From Nocardia spumae (GTDB lineage Bacteria > Actinomycetota > Actinomycetes > Mycobacteriales > Mycobacteriaceae), in assembly GCF_020733635.1 (NCBI RefSeq), contig NZ_JAJFZL010000001.1, positions 3,534,001 through 3,598,000 of the forward strand: a stretch of DNA of 64,000 nt. Direction: 5' to 3'. The position numbers and the translations under genes are program-made. The notes beneath the pieces were generated by a model. It saw only the letters and a program-made list of their open reading frames with translations, made no database searches and had not been told where the DNA came from. Below, one piece after another: positions 1 to 9,892 of the stretch (positions within the stretch are counted from its first letter, which is position 1; the number at the start of each line of letters is the position of its first letter).

Positions 1-238
1 GCCCGGTCACCGGTTCACCGTCGAGCAGGATCTGCCCGTGGCTGGGGCGGGTCAGACCGCCCAGCAGATCCAGCAGTGTGGATTTGCCCGAGCCGCTGGG
101 GCCGACGAGTACGAGGAATTCACCGTCGCGCACGTCGACCGTGACGTTCTCGAGCGCGGTGAACGTGGTGCCGGCGCCCCGGGCGGGAAACTCCTTGCGC
201 ACCCCGTCGAGCGCGAGTTTGATTGCCGTGTCGCTCAT
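1..238 (-). CDS. ABC transporter ATP-binding protein, sulfonate/nitrate type (3' end cut by window)
   Basis: N-terminal 79 codons of an ABC ATPase. The Walker A motif GPSGSGKST is visible at about residue 47, followed by LLDLLGGLTRPSHGQ, typical of the SsuB/TauB/NrtD importers. The Walker B and signature motifs lie beyond the window edge. The ATG overlaps the stop of the upstream binding-protein gene as ATGA, so the two are translationally coupled in one operon. The ATPase should sit on the inner face of the membrane and energise uptake of the ligand caught by that lipoprotein. Substrate is inferred: sulfonate is favoured because the operon is preceded by a sulfur-type leader peptide. Confidence 0.85.
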   Translation of the reverse strand, partial: MSDTAIKLALDGVRKEFPARGAGTTFTALENVTVDVRDGEFLVLVGPSGSGKSTLLDLLGGLTRPSHGQILLDGEPVTG

Positions 239-1314
239 TTGGCGGCCACCGCCTCTCCGGTCGGCCCGCTGCCGGGCGGGTACTTCCCGTTGGCGTAGGG
301 GTTGAAGCTGTTGGTGTAGATATCCTTGGCCGCGGCTTTCCCGGCCGGCAGTTCACCGTTGCGGACCAGCCAGTCGATCCAGATCTGCAGTTCTCGCTCC
401 TGAATCACCGCACCGGGCACCGGAATGCCGGAGGATTTGTAGGAGTCGAGCAATGTGGTGTTCTCGTTGCGGCCGCGCTTGTGGATGATGTCGGCCAGTC
501 GTGCCACCACCTGATCGCGCGGCGTGAGCTGCAACCACCGCGTCGCGCGGGCGGTGCCCTGGACGAAGTCGGCTACCGCGTCCTTGTGATCGGAGATGTA
601 CTCGTTGCGGAAAACGTAGGTGCCGTAGTCGAACTCACCGAACAGCCCCTTGTCGGTGTACAGCGGGTGGATGCCGCCGTGGGCCAGCGCGATGTCCTGC
701 AGCGGTCCGCCGAGGGCCGCGGCATCGATCTGCCGCTTGCGCAGCGCGTCCTCGGTGTTGACCGGTGGCAGCACCACCAGCTGCACCTGTTTGATCTCGT
801 CGTCGGTGAGGCCCTGATCGTGCAGCCACTGCCGGGTGATGAATTCGTGGTGTGCGCCGAGGGTGTTGACCCCGACCTTCTTGCCGATCAGATCCTTGGC
901 GGTCTTGATACCGGAATCGTCGCGGACGTAGTAGCCGGTGAAGCTCTGCGCGTCGGCGCCGTAGGAGCTGAGTACCGAGGTGACCGGGGCGCCGCCGGCG
1001 ATGAGCTTGACGACGGCGCCGTTGAAGGCGCTGCCGAATTCGATCTGCTTGGTGGTGGCGGCCTGGATATTGGCGGGGCCGCTGGTGGTATCTCCCTCCC
1101 ACTTCAGCTCGATCTTGGAGAAGTAACCGAGATCGGCGGCCAGTTCGTAGGGTGTGACCGTTCCGGCCTGGCCCTGGTACCGGAGGATGGCCTTACCGTC
1201 GGCGGTGGTGCCGGCCCCAGAACTCGAGCAGCCGGCCGCGAGCGCGAGGGATATGGGCAGGGCCAGGACGGCGGCGAGGGCGCGCACGACCCGGGGTCGT
1301 CTGAACGACAACAT
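235..1314 (-). CDS. ABC transporter substrate-binding lipoprotein (SsuA/TauA/NMT1-like)
   Basis: Encodes 359 residues. The start ATG at 1314 has a purine-rich GTGAAAGAAA about 5 nt upstream; a longer in-frame start at 1350 would only add a non-signal extension. The N-terminus is a lipoprotein signal: RRPR, a hydrophobic stretch, then LAAGC with the lipidated Cys near residue 29. The mature part has the periplasmic-binding type II pattern of the aliphatic sulfonate/nitrate/thiamine-precursor family, including YFSKIELKW, the DLIGKKVGV segment and LRKRQIDAAALGGP. It should capture a small anionic or sulfonated ligand outside the membrane and deliver it to a permease not seen in the window. It is coupled to the ATPase by ATGA. 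The ligand cannot be read from sequence. Confidence 0.85.
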   Translation of the reverse strand: MLSFRRPRVVRALAAVLALPISLALAAGCSSSGAGTTADGKAILRYQGQAGTVTPYELAADLGYFSKIELKWEGDTTSGPANIQAATTKQIEFGSAFNGAVVKLIAGGAPVTSVLSSYGADAQSFTGYYVRDDSGIKTAKDLIGKKVGVNTLGAHHEFITRQWLHDQGLTDDEIKQVQLVVLPPVNTEDALRKRQIDAAALGGPLQDIALAHGGIHPLYTDKGLFGEFDYGTYVFRNEYISDHKDAVADFVQGTARATRWLQLTPRDQVVARLADIIHKRGRNENTTLLDSYKSSGIPVPGAVIQERELQIWIDWLVRNGELPAGKAAAKDIYTNSFNPYANGKYPPGSGPTGEAVAAK

Positions 1315-1432
1315 GATGGTTTCTTTCACTGAATGCGACCGCGGTCGCACGCATATGGAAATGCGACGACCCGCAGGTCCGCGAAACGAATTGCCTGGGA
1401 GGGGCTTTCGGCGACGGCGATGGCGCCCGGAT

Positions 1433-1510
1433 TCAGGCGCGACAGATCCCGTGCGAAACGCGCATGAGATCGACCGTGCGGCGCCGCGTCAGTGGACGGA
1501 AGACATTCAT
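1433..1510 (-). CDS. Putative cysteine-type leader peptide upstream of the sulfonate ABC operon
   Basis: A 25-codon reading frame: MNVFRPLTRRRTVDL, then MRVSHGICRA, then TGA. A good ribosome site (AAAAGG) lies 7 nt before the ATG. The pattern LTRRR-x-VDL-x-RV-x(n)-C-R is the hallmark of the short leader peptides found before sulfur assimilation and transport genes in actinobacteria. The single Cys codon near the end would make ribosome progress depend on charged tRNA-Cys. The lipoprotein gene starts 118 nt downstream on the same strand, so the likely role is attenuation of the transporter operon in response to cysteine supply. The peptide is seen directly; the attenuation role is inferred from the family. 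Confidence 0.72.
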   Translation of the reverse strand: MNVFRPLTRRRTVDLMRVSHGICRA

Positions 1511-1966
1511 CGGGTGGCCTTTTCGGGAAATGCTCGTACCGGCGGCGCGGATCGCGATGACCCGCGGTGATCGCTGACCGACAGTTCGGGGTCGTCGCCG
1601 TCGAAGCAGTTCGGTATCGCGATCGCACGATCGACTGCGCGTGCGCCCGAACGCGGTTCATCGGTGGCGGCCATAGATCCTCCTGCCGGGACCGAAAACG
1701 ATGTATCGCACTCTGTCCTGCCCGCAGACCTGGGGCAATGGTTGTGCGCAGCGCGAGCGGATCACCGACGCGGAGGAACGAATTCCAGGGCCACGGATTG
1801 CCGCCGATCGGGGGCGAATATCGTGGCGCGCCGACGTGATGAACGAGGACGGCGATCGACATGTATCGCGGCGCAATCGTCCCCGGCGAGCCGGACTATC
1901 TCGATCGGATCGCGGTGATCGTGGCGAGCCGCCGCGGAAGTACCCGTCGGACACCGCCCAGCGGGC
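1511..1966. other. Intergenic region, no gene supported
   Basis: About 450 bases between the leader peptide and the 3' end of the TVP38-type gene. Several overlapping open frames exist on both strands, but none has a ribosome site, a recognisable domain or convincing codon bias. It presumably holds the promoter of the sulfonate operon; no clear -35/-10 pair could be assigned. Confidence 0.5.
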
Positions 1967-2677
1967 TCAGTGTGGTGCGGGCTCGTCCGCGGGCGCGGCG
2001 GCGGTCTCGATGAACTCGTCCGCGCCCCAGCGCGCGTCGACGACGAGCCCGATGACGCCGAGGGTGATGCACACTCCGGACAAGATGAGCAGGCCGGGAT
2101 CGGTCCGGCCGGTCAGCGCGTCGCCGAGCACGACCACGCCGATCGTGCCGGGAATGATGCCGAGGAAGGTCGCCAGCAGATACGGCACCATCCGCACCGA
2201 CGACAACCCCGCGCAGTAGTTGATCACCGAGAACGGTACCGGTGCGATCAGCCGCAGTGAGCCCACGGCGAGCCAGCCCCGCCGGGCCAGTCGCCGATCG
2301 ACCGCCCGCACTGCCGGGTGATGCAGCCGCGCCGCGACCTGGTCCCGGTCGAGGGCGCGCACGAGCAGCAGTGCCAGCACCGCACTGACCGTCGTGGCGG
2401 TGACGGCGAGGGCGATGCCGACCACCGGCCCGAACAGAAGCCCGGCGCTGAGAGTGAAGACGGTGCGCGGGAAGGGCGCGACGGTGACGATCGCGTGGAC
2501 GAGGAAGAACACGAGGGGGAAGATGGGACCGACCGAATCGGCCCATTCACGAATCTGCTGTGGAGCCGGATGCGGCGCCAGCGCGGCTACCGCGACCAGC
2601 GCGATCGCGAGCAGTAGCAGCGTTGCGACCCGTCGATTGCGCAGCATTCGCAGCGCCACTTCCGTCGTCCTCGGCAC
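1967..2677 (-). CDS. TVP38/TMEM64 family (VTT/DedA-like) membrane protein
   Basis: 236 residues if begun at the GTG at 2677. A TAACCT box ends 7 nt before that GTG, as expected for a leaderless transcript; an ATG at 2647 is the alternative. The protein has an N-terminal hydrophobic helix (LLLLAIALVAVAALAP), a VTT/SNARE-associated domain with the APFPRTVFTLSAGLLFGPVVG motif at about residues 70-90, then further membrane segments ending IGLVVDARWG. The motif containing PRT followed by GLLFG is typical of TVP38 proteins, which are implicated in lipid scrambling or envelope homeostasis. It is divergent from mutA and shows no operon partner. Confidence 0.8.
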   Translation of the reverse strand: MPRTTEVALRMLRNRRVATLLLLAIALVAVAALAPHPAPQQIREWADSVGPIFPLVFFLVHAIVTVAPFPRTVFTLSAGLLFGPVVGIALAVTATTVSAVLALLLVRALDRDQVAARLHHPAVRAVDRRLARRGWLAVGSLRLIAPVPFSVINYCAGLSSVRMVPYLLATFLGIIPGTIGVVVLGDALTGRTDPGLLILSGVCITLGVIGLVVDARWGADEFIETAAAPADEPAPH

Positions 2678-2789
2678 CCGCGACAGGTTACCGGTTGGTA
2701 GGACGAGCCTGTGCGAAGCGGGTGCGAACACCGGGCTAGCATCACATGAAGGTTGAGGAATGAACGTTAACCGAACTGGCCTGTGACCT

Positions 2790-2808
2790 GCCGATATCGC
2801 ATATCGGC
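2790..2808. promoter_or_regulatory. Perfect palindrome upstream of mutA
   Basis: GCCGATAT, CGC, ATATCGGC: 8-bp perfect arms around a 3-bp centre. It lies between the divergent TVP38-type and mutA genes, 117 bp before the mutA start. It could be a repressor or activator site for the mutase operon, or an RNA hairpin. The binding factor is unknown. Confidence 0.35.
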
Positions 2809-2924
2809 GGCAATGTGAAGCGGACACACAGCCGGTTGCGAAGGCCCTGCGAAGAGTTGGGTTCGGGTGCCGGTATCCGGTACAGGTGGAGTATCGCCAG
2901 TCGAGTGGAAGAGGTACAGCAGCG

Positions 2925-4784
2925 ATGCCGATTGGTTCAGATCCGGGCGCGGACACCGTGCCCGGGTACGCCGCGTGGCGTAAGGGCGTGGCCGGAGTTC
3001 TGGCCAAATCCCGCAGGGTCGATGCCGCCGAACTCGGGGACGAGCCGGAGCGTCTGCTCGAGGTCACCAATTACGACGGAGTGACCGTCGCGCCGCTGTA
3101 CACCCGCCGCGACGAGCTGCCCGAGCAGCCACTGCCGGGACAGTTCCCGTTCGTCCGCGGTAACGAGGCGACCCGGGATGTGCACCGGGGCTGGCACGTC
3201 AGCGCCCGGTTCGGCGGGGCGGATCCGGCCCGGGTCAACGAGGAGATCCTGGCGGCGCTGGAAAACGGCGTCAGCGCGGTGTGGCTGGGTGTCGGGGTCG
3301 AGGGGGTGCCGGTGGCCGGGCTGCCGGACGCGCTGCGCGGTCTGTTGTTCGAACTCGCGCCGCTGAGTGTGCGGGCCGGGGCCGATACCGCGGCCGCGGC
3401 CGCGCAGGTGCTGGCGGTGCTCGACGCCTATCAGGTCGCCGATCGCTCCGATATCCGCGTGTTCCTCGGTGCGTCGCCGCTGACCGGTGAGTTCGCCTCG
3501 ATTCCCGATATCTCGGTGGAGGGCGCGGTGGAGCTGGCTCGCACCGCCGCCGAGCGCCCCGAGGCGGTGCGCGCGATCACGGTGTGCGGCACCGTATTCC
3601 ACGACGCGGGCGCTTCCGACGCGCAGGAGATCGGCGCGGCCGTCGCCGCGGGCCTGGACTACCTGCGCCTGCTGACCGATGCCGGACTCGATATCGCCGA
3701 CGCGCTGGATCAGGTGAGTTTCCGGTTCGCGGCCACCGACGATCAATTCGAGACCATCGCGAAGTTCCGCGCCGCCCGCCGGTTGTGGGCCCGGGTGGCG
3801 CACCAGGTGGGCGCGCCCGACTTCGGCAACGCCCCGCAGCACGCGGTCACCTCCGAAGCGATGCTCAGCCAGCGCGATCCCTGGGTGAACATGTTGCGCA
3901 CCACGCTGGCCGCCTTCGGCGCCGGCGTGGGTGGCGCCGATCTGGTCACCGTGCTGCCGTTCGACGCGGCCCTGCCCGCCGGGGAACTCGGTGTCTCGCA
4001 GGCGTTCTCCGAGCGCATGGCGCGCAACACCCAGCTCCTGCTGCTCGAGGAGTCGCACCTGGGGCACGTGCAGGATCCGGGCGCCGGCTCCTGGCATGTG
4101 GAGAGCCTGACCGACGAGGTCGCCGCGGCGGCGTGGGCGTTCATGCAGGAACTCGAACGGGCCGGCGGATATCGCGCGGCGCTGGGTTCGGGCGTGCTGG
4201 CCGAGCGGATCGCCGAGACGAAGGCGCGCCGCGAATCCGATATCGCGCACCGCCGCACCGCGGTCACCGGTGTGAACGAATTCCCGAACCTCGCCGAGGA
4301 ACCGTTGTCGGAAGCCGCGCGGGCGACCGGCTCGGCGGCCCGCTACGGTGCGGCCTTCGAGCAATTGCGCAATCGCTCCGATGCGTACCTGGCCACCCAT
4401 GGTCGTCGCCCGCGGGCGCTGCTGGTGCCGCTGGGACCGGTGGCCGAGCACAATGTGCGGGTGACCTTCACCGCGAACGTGCTGGCCTCGGGCGGAATCG
4501 AGACCGTCCACCCGGGCCCGGTGGCGATCGCCGGAATCGGCGCCGCCGCCACCGAATCCGAGGCGACCCTCGCGGTGCTGTGCGGCGCCGACGCCCGCTA
4601 CGGGACCGAGGCCGCGGCCGCGGTGCAGCAGTTGCGCAGCGCCGGTGTCGCCACGGTTCTGCTTGCCGGGCCGGAGAAAGCGGTGGCGGAGGTGACCGGC
4701 ACACAGCGGCCGGACGGATTCCTCACCGCTCGCATGGACGCGGTGGCCACCCTGTCCGGCCTGCTGGAGAAGCTGGGAGCGTAA
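2925..4784 (+). CDS. mutA: Methylmalonyl-CoA mutase small (beta) subunit
   Basis: 619 residues from the ATG at 2925, which has AGAGG about 12 nt upstream; a GTG at 2886 is the in-frame alternative. The N-terminus ([29 protein letters not shown]) matches the mycobacterial MutA pattern, followed by the TIM-barrel domain and a degenerate B12-like C-terminal domain that lacks DxHxxG, as expected for the non-catalytic subunit. With MutB it forms the heterodimer that interconverts (R)-methylmalonyl-CoA and succinyl-CoA, draining propionyl-CoA into the TCA cycle. The TAA shares its last base with the mutB ATG (TAATG), giving strict coupling and equal stoichiometry. Confidence 0.96.
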   Translation: MPIGSDPGADTVPGYAAWRKGVAGVLAKSRRVDAAELGDEPERLLEVTNYDGVTVAPLYTRRDELPEQPLPGQFPFVRGNEATRDVHRGWHVSARFGGADPARVNEEILAALENGVSAVWLGVGVEGVPVAGLPDALRGLLFELAPLSVRAGADTAAAAAQVLAVLDAYQVADRSDIRVFLGASPLTGEFASIPDISVEGAVELARTAAERPEAVRAITVCGTVFHDAGASDAQEIGAAVAAGLDYLRLLTDAGLDIADALDQVSFRFAATDDQFETIAKFRAARRLWARVAHQVGAPDFGNAPQHAVTSEAMLSQRDPWVNMLRTTLAAFGAGVGGADLVTVLPFDAALPAGELGVSQAFSERMARNTQLLLLEESHLGHVQDPGAGSWHVESLTDEVAAAAWAFMQELERAGGYRAALGSGVLAERIAETKARRESDIAHRRTAVTGVNEFPNLAEEPLSEAARATGSAARYGAAFEQLRNRSDAYLATHGRRPRALLVPLGPVAEHNVRVTFTANVLASGGIETVHPGPVAIAGIGAAATESEATLAVLCGADARYGTEAAAAVQQLRSAGVATVLLAGPEKAVAEVTGTQRPDGFLTARMDAVATLSGLLEKLGA

Positions 4785-7045
4785 TGACTACTCGAGATGT
4801 GAACCACGTGATCGGCAGCTTCGCCGAGGTGCCACTGGGCGATTCGTCGCCCGCGCGGGTCGACAGCGCCGGGGTGGAGGCGTTCGTCGCCGAATCCGCC
4901 GCCGCCAACGGCTACACCCCCGAACAGCTGGTGTGGGCCACCCCGGAGGGGATCGACGTCGCGCCGGTGTACACCAAGGCCGACCGTGACGGTGTGGTCG
5001 CCGAGGGCTATCCGCTCGACAGCGTGCCCGGTATCGCGCCGTTCGTGCGCGGCCCGTACCCGACGATGTACGTGAATCAGCCGTGGACCATCCGCCAGTA
5101 CGCGGGTTTCTCCACCGCCGCCGATTCCAACGCCTTCTACCGCCGTAATCTGGCCGCGGGCCAGAAGGGGCTGTCGGTCGCCTTCGACCTGGCCACACAC
5201 CGCGGCTACGACTCCGATCATCCGCGCGTCACCGGTGACGTGGGTATGGCCGGTGTCGCCATCGACTCCATCTTGGACATGCGGGAACTGTTCGATCAGA
5301 TTCCGCTGGACCAGGTTTCGGTGTCGATGACCATGAACGGCGCGGTGCTGCCGATCCTGGCGCTGTACGTCGTGGCCGCCGAGGAACAGGGCGTCAAGCC
5401 GGAACAGCTGGCCGGAACCATTCAGAACGACATTCTGAAAGAGTTCATGGTCCGCAACACCTACATCTATCCGCCGAAGCCCTCGATGCGGATCATCTCC
5501 GACATCTTCGCCTACACCAGCGCGAAGATGCCGAAGTTCAACTCGATCTCGATCTCGGGCTACCACATCCAGGAAGCCGGTGCGACCGCCGATCTGGAGC
5601 TGGCCTACACCCTCGCCGACGGTGTGGAGTACATCCGTGCCGGTCTGGACGCGGGGATGGAGATCGATCAGTTCGCACCGCGGCTGTCGTTCTTCTGGGC
5701 GATCGGCATGAACTTCTTCATGGAGGTCGCCAAGCTGCGCGCGGGCCGGCTGCTGTGGAACGAACTGGTCTCGAAGTTCGAGCCCAAGAGCCAGAAGTCG
5801 CTGTCGCTGCGAACCCATTCGCAGACTTCGGGCTGGTCGCTGACCGCCCAGGACGTGTTCAACAATGTCGCGCGCACCTGCGTGGAGGCGATGGCGGCCA
5901 CCCAGGGCCATACCCAGTCGCTGCACACCAACGCCCTCGACGAGGCGCTGGCACTGCCGACCGACTTCTCCGCCCGCATCGCCCGCAACACCCAGCTGCT
6001 GCTGCAGCAGGAGTCGGGCACTACGCGGCCGATCGACCCGTGGGGTGGCTCGTACTACGTCGAGTGGCTGACCCACCAGCTCGCCGAGCGGGCTCGGGCC
6101 CATATCGCCGAGGTGGAGGCGCACGGCGGTATGGCACAGGCGATTTCGGAGGGTATTCCGAAGTTGCGCATCGAGGAGGCCGCCGCGCGCACCCAGGCGC
6201 GGATCGACACCGGCGCGCAACCGGTGATCGGCGTCAACAAATACCAGGTGCAAGAGGACCAGGAGATCGAGGTCCTCAAGGTCGAGAACTCGCGCGTGCG
6301 CGCGGAGCAGAACGAGAAACTCCAGCGTCTGCGCGCCGAACGCGACAGCGCCGAGGTCGAGCGGGCACTGGCCGAATTGACCAGGGCCGCGGGCTCTTCC
6401 GAGGGCGGGATGGGCAACAACCTGCTCGCCCTGGCCATCGACGCGGCTCGCGCCAAGGCGACCGTCGGCGAGATCTCCGACGCGCTGGAGAAGGTATACG
6501 GCCGCCACCAGGCCGAGATCCGCACACTGTCGGGCGTCTACCGGGAGGAGGCCGGCAAGGTGACCAATATCAGCAAGGCCATCGAGCTGGTCGAGGAATT
6601 CGCCGAGGCGGAGGGGCGCCGTCCCCGCATCCTCGTCGCGAAGATGGGCCAGGACGGCCACGACCGCGGGCAGAAGGTCATCGCGACCGCCTTCGCCGAT
6701 CTCGGCATGGATGTCGATGTGGGCCCGCTGTTCCAGACTCCGGAGGAGGTGGCGCAGCAGGCGGCCGACAACGACGTGCACATCGTCGGTGTCTCCTCGC
6801 TGGCGGCCGGTCACCTCACGCTGGTGCCCGCCCTGCGCCAGGCGCTGGCCGATGTCGGACGTCCCGACATCATGGTCATCGTCGGCGGTGTGATCCCGCC
6901 GGGTGACTTCGACGAGCTGTACGCCGCAGGTGCCGCGGCGATCTTCCCGCCGGGCACCGTGATCGCCGATGCCGCGATCGGCCTGCTGCAGAAGCTGGCG
7001 GCCGAACTCGGCCACGAGATCGGCGGACAAGCCGGGGCGGAATGA
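4784..7045 (+). CDS. mutB: Methylmalonyl-CoA mutase large (alpha, catalytic) subunit
   Basis: 753 residues, the usual length. The substrate barrel contains the mutase segments [19 protein letters not shown] and [19 protein letters not shown]. The C-terminal B12 domain carries DGHDRG at residues 624-629, whose His626 is the lower axial ligand of adenosylcobalamin; the later GVSSLAAGH and [11 protein letters not shown] loops complete that domain. The enzyme is cytosolic and uses adenosylcobalamin radicals. The gene begins on the last base of mutA and ends overlapping meaB as ATGA, so the three genes form one coupled operon encoding enzyme plus its reactivation chaperone. Confidence 0.97.
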   Translation: MTTRDVNHVIGSFAEVPLGDSSPARVDSAGVEAFVAESAAANGYTPEQLVWATPEGIDVAPVYTKADRDGVVAEGYPLDSVPGIAPFVRGPYPTMYVNQPWTIRQYAGFSTAADSNAFYRRNLAAGQKGLSVAFDLATHRGYDSDHPRVTGDVGMAGVAIDSILDMRELFDQIPLDQVSVSMTMNGAVLPILALYVVAAEEQGVKPEQLAGTIQNDILKEFMVRNTYIYPPKPSMRIISDIFAYTSAKMPKFNSISISGYHIQEAGATADLELAYTLADGVEYIRAGLDAGMEIDQFAPRLSFFWAIGMNFFMEVAKLRAGRLLWNELVSKFEPKSQKSLSLRTHSQTSGWSLTAQDVFNNVARTCVEAMAATQGHTQSLHTNALDEALALPTDFSARIARNTQLLLQQESGTTRPIDPWGGSYYVEWLTHQLAERARAHIAEVEAHGGMAQAISEGIPKLRIEEAAARTQARIDTGAQPVIGVNKYQVQEDQEIEVLKVENSRVRAEQNEKLQRLRAERDSAEVERALAELTRAAGSSEGGMGNNLLALAIDAARAKATVGEISDALEKVYGRHQAEIRTLSGVYREEAGKVTNISKAIELVEEFAEAEGRRPRILVAKMGQDGHDRGQKVIATAFADLGMDVDVGPLFQTPEEVAQQAADNDVHIVGVSSLAAGHLTLVPALRQALADVGRPDIMVIVGGVIPPGDFDELYAAGAAAIFPPGTVIADAAIGLLQKLAAELGHEIGGQAGAE

Positions 7046-8217
7046 GCGACGCCGACCTGACCCCGGCGGGCGGTGGGTCCGCCGGGGCGGAACTGCCCGG
7101 CACCCAGGCGCTGTCGACCGAGCGCGGCATGCCCCCGGCGCTGCGGGTGGCCGGTCCGGAACGCGGCGGTGGGTCCGCCGGCAAACGCGGCGGTGGGTCC
7201 GCCGGCAAACGCGGCGGTGGGTCCGCCGGCAAACGCGGCATCGATGTCGCGGAGCTGGCACAGGCCATCCGCGGCAATCAGCGTGCCGCGCTCGCGCGGG
7301 CGATCACCCTGGTCGAATCGACCCGCGCCGATCACCGCGAGGCCGCTCAGAAGCTGCTGCTCGAACTGGCCGGCGGTGACTGCGCCGAATCCAATCGGGT
7401 CGGCATCACCGGCGTGCCCGGGGTGGGCAAGTCGACCTTCATCGACGCCCTCGGGATGTATCTGATCGGTCAGGGGCACCGGGTCGCGGTCCTGGCCGTG
7501 GATCCGTCCTCGACCCGCACCGGCGGTTCGATCCTGGGGGACAAGACCCGCATGGCGCGGCTGTCGGTGGAGCGTGACGCCTACATCCGTCCGTCGCCCA
7601 CGGCGGGCACCCTCGGCGGCGTCGCCAAGGCCACCCGGGAAACCATCGTGCTACTCGAGGCGGCCGGGTACGACGTGATCCTGGTGGAGACTGTCGGCGT
7701 CGGGCAGTCCGAGGTGACCGTCGCGAATATGGTCGATGTGTTCTGCTTCCTCACCCTCGCCCGCACCGGAGATCAGTTGCAGGGCATCAAGAAGGGGGTG
7801 CTGGAATTGGCCGATCTGGTGGCGGTGAACAAGGCCGATGGGCGGCACGAGGTGGAGGCGCGGGCGGCGGCCCGCGAACTGCAGGGCGCGATGCGGCTGA
7901 TCCATCCGCGGGAATCGCTGTGGCGGCCACCGGTTCTCACCATGAGCGGACTCAACGGCAGCGGCCTCGACACCTTCTGGGACACGGTGCTCGAACACCG
8001 CCGGGTACTCACCGAGGCGGGGGAGTTCGCGGAGAAGCGCCGCCGCCAGCAGGTCGATTGGACCTGGACCATGGTGCACGACCAGCTCTTGCGGCGGTTG
8101 GCCGACAGTCCCGGTGTCAAGGCGATCCGCGGTCAGGTCGAAAAGCGGATCCGCGACGGCTCGCTGACTCCGGCACTGGCCGCGGAGGAACTGCTGCGAG
8201 CCTTCGACGAGGGATAG
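7042..8217 (+). CDS. meaB: Methylmalonyl-CoA mutase-associated GTPase MeaB (ArgK family)
   Basis: 391 residues; a G3E P-loop GTPase that gates adenosylcobalamin loading and protects the mutase from inactivation. Walker A is GVPGVGKST at residues 124-132, followed by [18 protein letters not shown] and the ETVGVGQSE switch; NKADG is the guanine-specificity motif. It is unusual in having an extra N-terminal region of about 65 residues that includes three exact GGGSAGKR repeats at residues 42-65 and a degenerate earlier copy (GGGSAGAE). Most MeaB proteins start close to the helix beginning [12 protein letters not shown]. The ATGA overlap with mutB shows coupling. The repeats resemble a flexible glycine-serine linker with positive charges. 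Confidence 0.95.
   Translation: MSDADLTPAGGGSAGAELPGTQALSTERGMPPALRVAGPERGGGSAGKRGGGSAGKRGGGSAGKRGIDVAELAQAIRGNQRAALARAITLVESTRADHREAAQKLLLELAGGDCAESNRVGITGVPGVGKSTFIDALGMYLIGQGHRVAVLAVDPSSTRTGGSILGDKTRMARLSVERDAYIRPSPTAGTLGGVAKATRETIVLLEAAGYDVILVETVGVGQSEVTVANMVDVFCFLTLARTGDQLQGIKKGVLELADLVAVNKADGRHEVEARAAARELQGAMRLIHPRESLWRPPVLTMSGLNGSGLDTFWDTVLEHRRVLTEAGEFAEKRRRQQVDWTWTMVHDQLLRRLADSPGVKAIRGQVEKRIRDGSLTPALAAEELLRAFDEG
7162..7233. repeat. 24-bp tandem repeat, three exact copies, inside meaB
   Basis: The unit begins CGCGGCGGTGGGTCC and ends GCCGGCAAA, three perfect copies in frame, each encoding RGGGSAGK. A partial fourth copy starts at 7234 and a related sequence lies at 7068-7086. Perfect identity between copies suggests recent slippage expansion, so copy number may vary between strains. 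Confidence 0.9.
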
Positions 8218-8232
8218 CGTTCCAGCGGGCGC

Positions 8233-9795
8233 TCAGGTGAGAGCGATGCCCTCCCACAACGTCCGGACCGGGCACGGGTCATCGATGACGGTGGGCTCCA
8301 GGTCCAATCGCATCGTCGTGCGGCGGAGAGGTTCGTAGGGTGGCCAGTGCACTCGGCCGGTGGTGGCGAACTGTACCCAGGCGCCGTGGACGAGATCGGC
8401 CAGCTGTTGCGGCGGGTTCGGTCCGGTGAGCCAGCGCATGCGCGGGTCGTGCAGCCGATCGAAGGCGAAGGGTACCTCCAGGAAATGGCACGACCCCAGT
8501 TGTCCGTCGAACTGCGGTGAGCGCCACGTGAATTCGTACATGTAGGTGGACGCGGGCGCGGGTGCGTGGGCATCGGCCAGCCGGAGTCCCGGCACGGTAT
8601 AGAACCAGTCGCCCTGCACGATCGCCAGCAGCGCCCCGGGATCGGCGCCCGGATAGGCGGCGCGATAGGCGGTCAGCGCACGCTCGACGGGCAGCCGATA
8701 CAGGTGCATCGCGGTGGCCAGTTCCGCCTCGGTGACCGAGTCGAGGCCGCGGAACGGAACCAGTGACAGCCGCCCTTCCGCACCGTTGTGCCCGATCAGG
8801 ACATCGACATCCGCGCCCGCTCCGGCGGTGACGGCGTCGACGGGCGCGGCGGACAGTGTGCTGCCGTCGAGCGTGGGCCGCCACATGTTGACCCGGCATC
8901 CCGGTTCACCACCCCATCGCTGTGGATCCGGTTGCCGCGCGAGATCGCCCATCACCGCGGTCTGGGCGGCCAGCACCCGTTCGACCCCCGCCGTCGCCAC
9001 GGCGTCACGGTCGGCGGCCACACCGAGTTTCGTGACGAGACGTTGCCCGATCTCGCGGGCGGTGGCGGCGGAGTAGCACAGATTGCCCGCTCCGCTCTCC
9101 AGGATGGCCCGCCGGAACAGCCCGGAGGCGCGGGGCATGGTCAGTAGCGTGCCCACGGCCATCGCCCCCGCGGACTGTCCGGCGATCGTGACGTTGTCCG
9201 GGTCGCCGCCGAACGCGGCGATATTGTCGCGCACCCATTCCAGCGCCGAGATCTGATCCAGCAGTGCCACATTCGCCACCTCGTCGTCGAGGAACAAGAA
9301 CCCCTCGGCGCCGAGGCGGTAGTTCATCGCGACGAACACCACCCCGTCGCGAGCGAACGCGGTCCCGTCGTAGAGGCCGTTGCTGCCGGTGTCGAATCCG
9401 CCGCCGAAGATCCACACCACCACCGGCATCCGCGCCGAACCGGGTTCGCGAGTCCAGATATTGAGGTTGAGATAGTCCGCTCCCGGAATCGGAGGTGCGA
9501 AGAACTCCAACGGCGGCGGAGTAGCCGGCTGTGGTGGCGTGGGTCCCAGCGCGATGGCGTCACGCACGCCGCTCCAGGCTCGGACCGGGCGCGGCGGACG
9601 ATAGCGGTGCGCACCGATGGGCGGCGCCGCATAGGGCACGCCGCGAAACGCGTGGATCCCCGCGTCCACCCTGCCCCGTACCCGGCCCGAGGCGGTGGCG
9701 ACGACCGAATCCGCCTCGCCGCCAACGCAACCGGTGGCGAGCCAGGGGAGCGTCGCCGTCGCGGTCAGGTCGCGAAGAAACGCCCGGCGGTTCAT
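8233..9795 (-). CDS. Type B carboxylesterase/lipase, exported lipoprotein
   Basis: 520 residues from the ATG at 9795. The N-terminus has twin arginines (NRRAFLRDL) and a lipobox-like ATGC with Cys23, so export through Tat with lipidation is likely. The alpha/beta hydrolase fold shows the type B features: RGVPYAAPPIG, DYLNLNIW, WIFGGGF (oxyanion loop), NYRLGAEGF and the nucleophile elbow GQSAGA with Ser208, where the common family sequence has GESAGA. A late His in the SCHFLEVPF region probably completes the triad. It should hydrolyse carboxylic esters at the cell surface; the substrate is unknown. It is divergent from a TetR gene, and two operator-like sites lie between them. Confidence 0.88.
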   Translation of the reverse strand: MNRRAFLRDLTATATLPWLATGCVGGEADSVVATASGRVRGRVDAGIHAFRGVPYAAPPIGAHRYRPPRPVRAWSGVRDAIALGPTPPQPATPPPLEFFAPPIPGADYLNLNIWTREPGSARMPVVVWIFGGGFDTGSNGLYDGTAFARDGVVFVAMNYRLGAEGFLFLDDEVANVALLDQISALEWVRDNIAAFGGDPDNVTIAGQSAGAMAVGTLLTMPRASGLFRRAILESGAGNLCYSAATAREIGQRLVTKLGVAADRDAVATAGVERVLAAQTAVMGDLARQPDPQRWGGEPGCRVNMWRPTLDGSTLSAAPVDAVTAGAGADVDVLIGHNGAEGRLSLVPFRGLDSVTEAELATAMHLYRLPVERALTAYRAAYPGADPGALLAIVQGDWFYTVPGLRLADAHAPAPASTYMYEFTWRSPQFDGQLGSCHFLEVPFAFDRLHDPRMRWLTGPNPPQQLADLVHGAWVQFATTGRVHWPPYEPLRRTTMRLDLEPTVIDDPCPVRTLWEGIALT

Positions 9796-9857
9796 GTCGG
9801 TGCCCGGCGTTCGGTGATGGGCTCGTACATCTGAGTTCCTCGGTGCGGGGGTCACAT

Positions 9858-9876
9858 AAACCTACGACGTAGGTTT
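9858..9876. promoter_or_regulatory. Operator-like palindrome 1 between esterase and TetR genes
   Basis: AAACCTACG, A, CGTAGGTTT: 9-bp perfect arms around a single base. It is the stronger of two related sites in the divergent intergenic region and is the probable binding site of the adjacent TetR regulator. Confidence 0.7.
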
Positions 9877-9892
9877 CGGGTCGACCGTATAT

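Noticed and set aside
1326..1862. A 178-codon minus-strand frame upstream of the sulfonate operon
   Set aside because: No domain or ribosome site, and it overlaps the well-supported leader peptide in another frame.
2937..4511. A 524-codon open frame antisense to mutA
   Set aside because: Shadow of mutA; composition and lack of motifs show it is not a gene.
3584..4783. N-terminal extension of the mutB frame into mutA
   Set aside because: The frame is open by chance; the MTTRD start at 4784 matches the family and couples to the mutA stop.
7162..7233. 24-bp repeats considered as an iteron or CRISPR
   Set aside because: They are in frame, contiguous and encode a Gly/Ser linker of MeaB.
4598..7261. 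An 887-codon open frame antisense to mutB
   Set aside because: It is the mirror of a high-GC coding gene, rich in Arg, His and Gly, with no domain; mutB on the other strand is certain.
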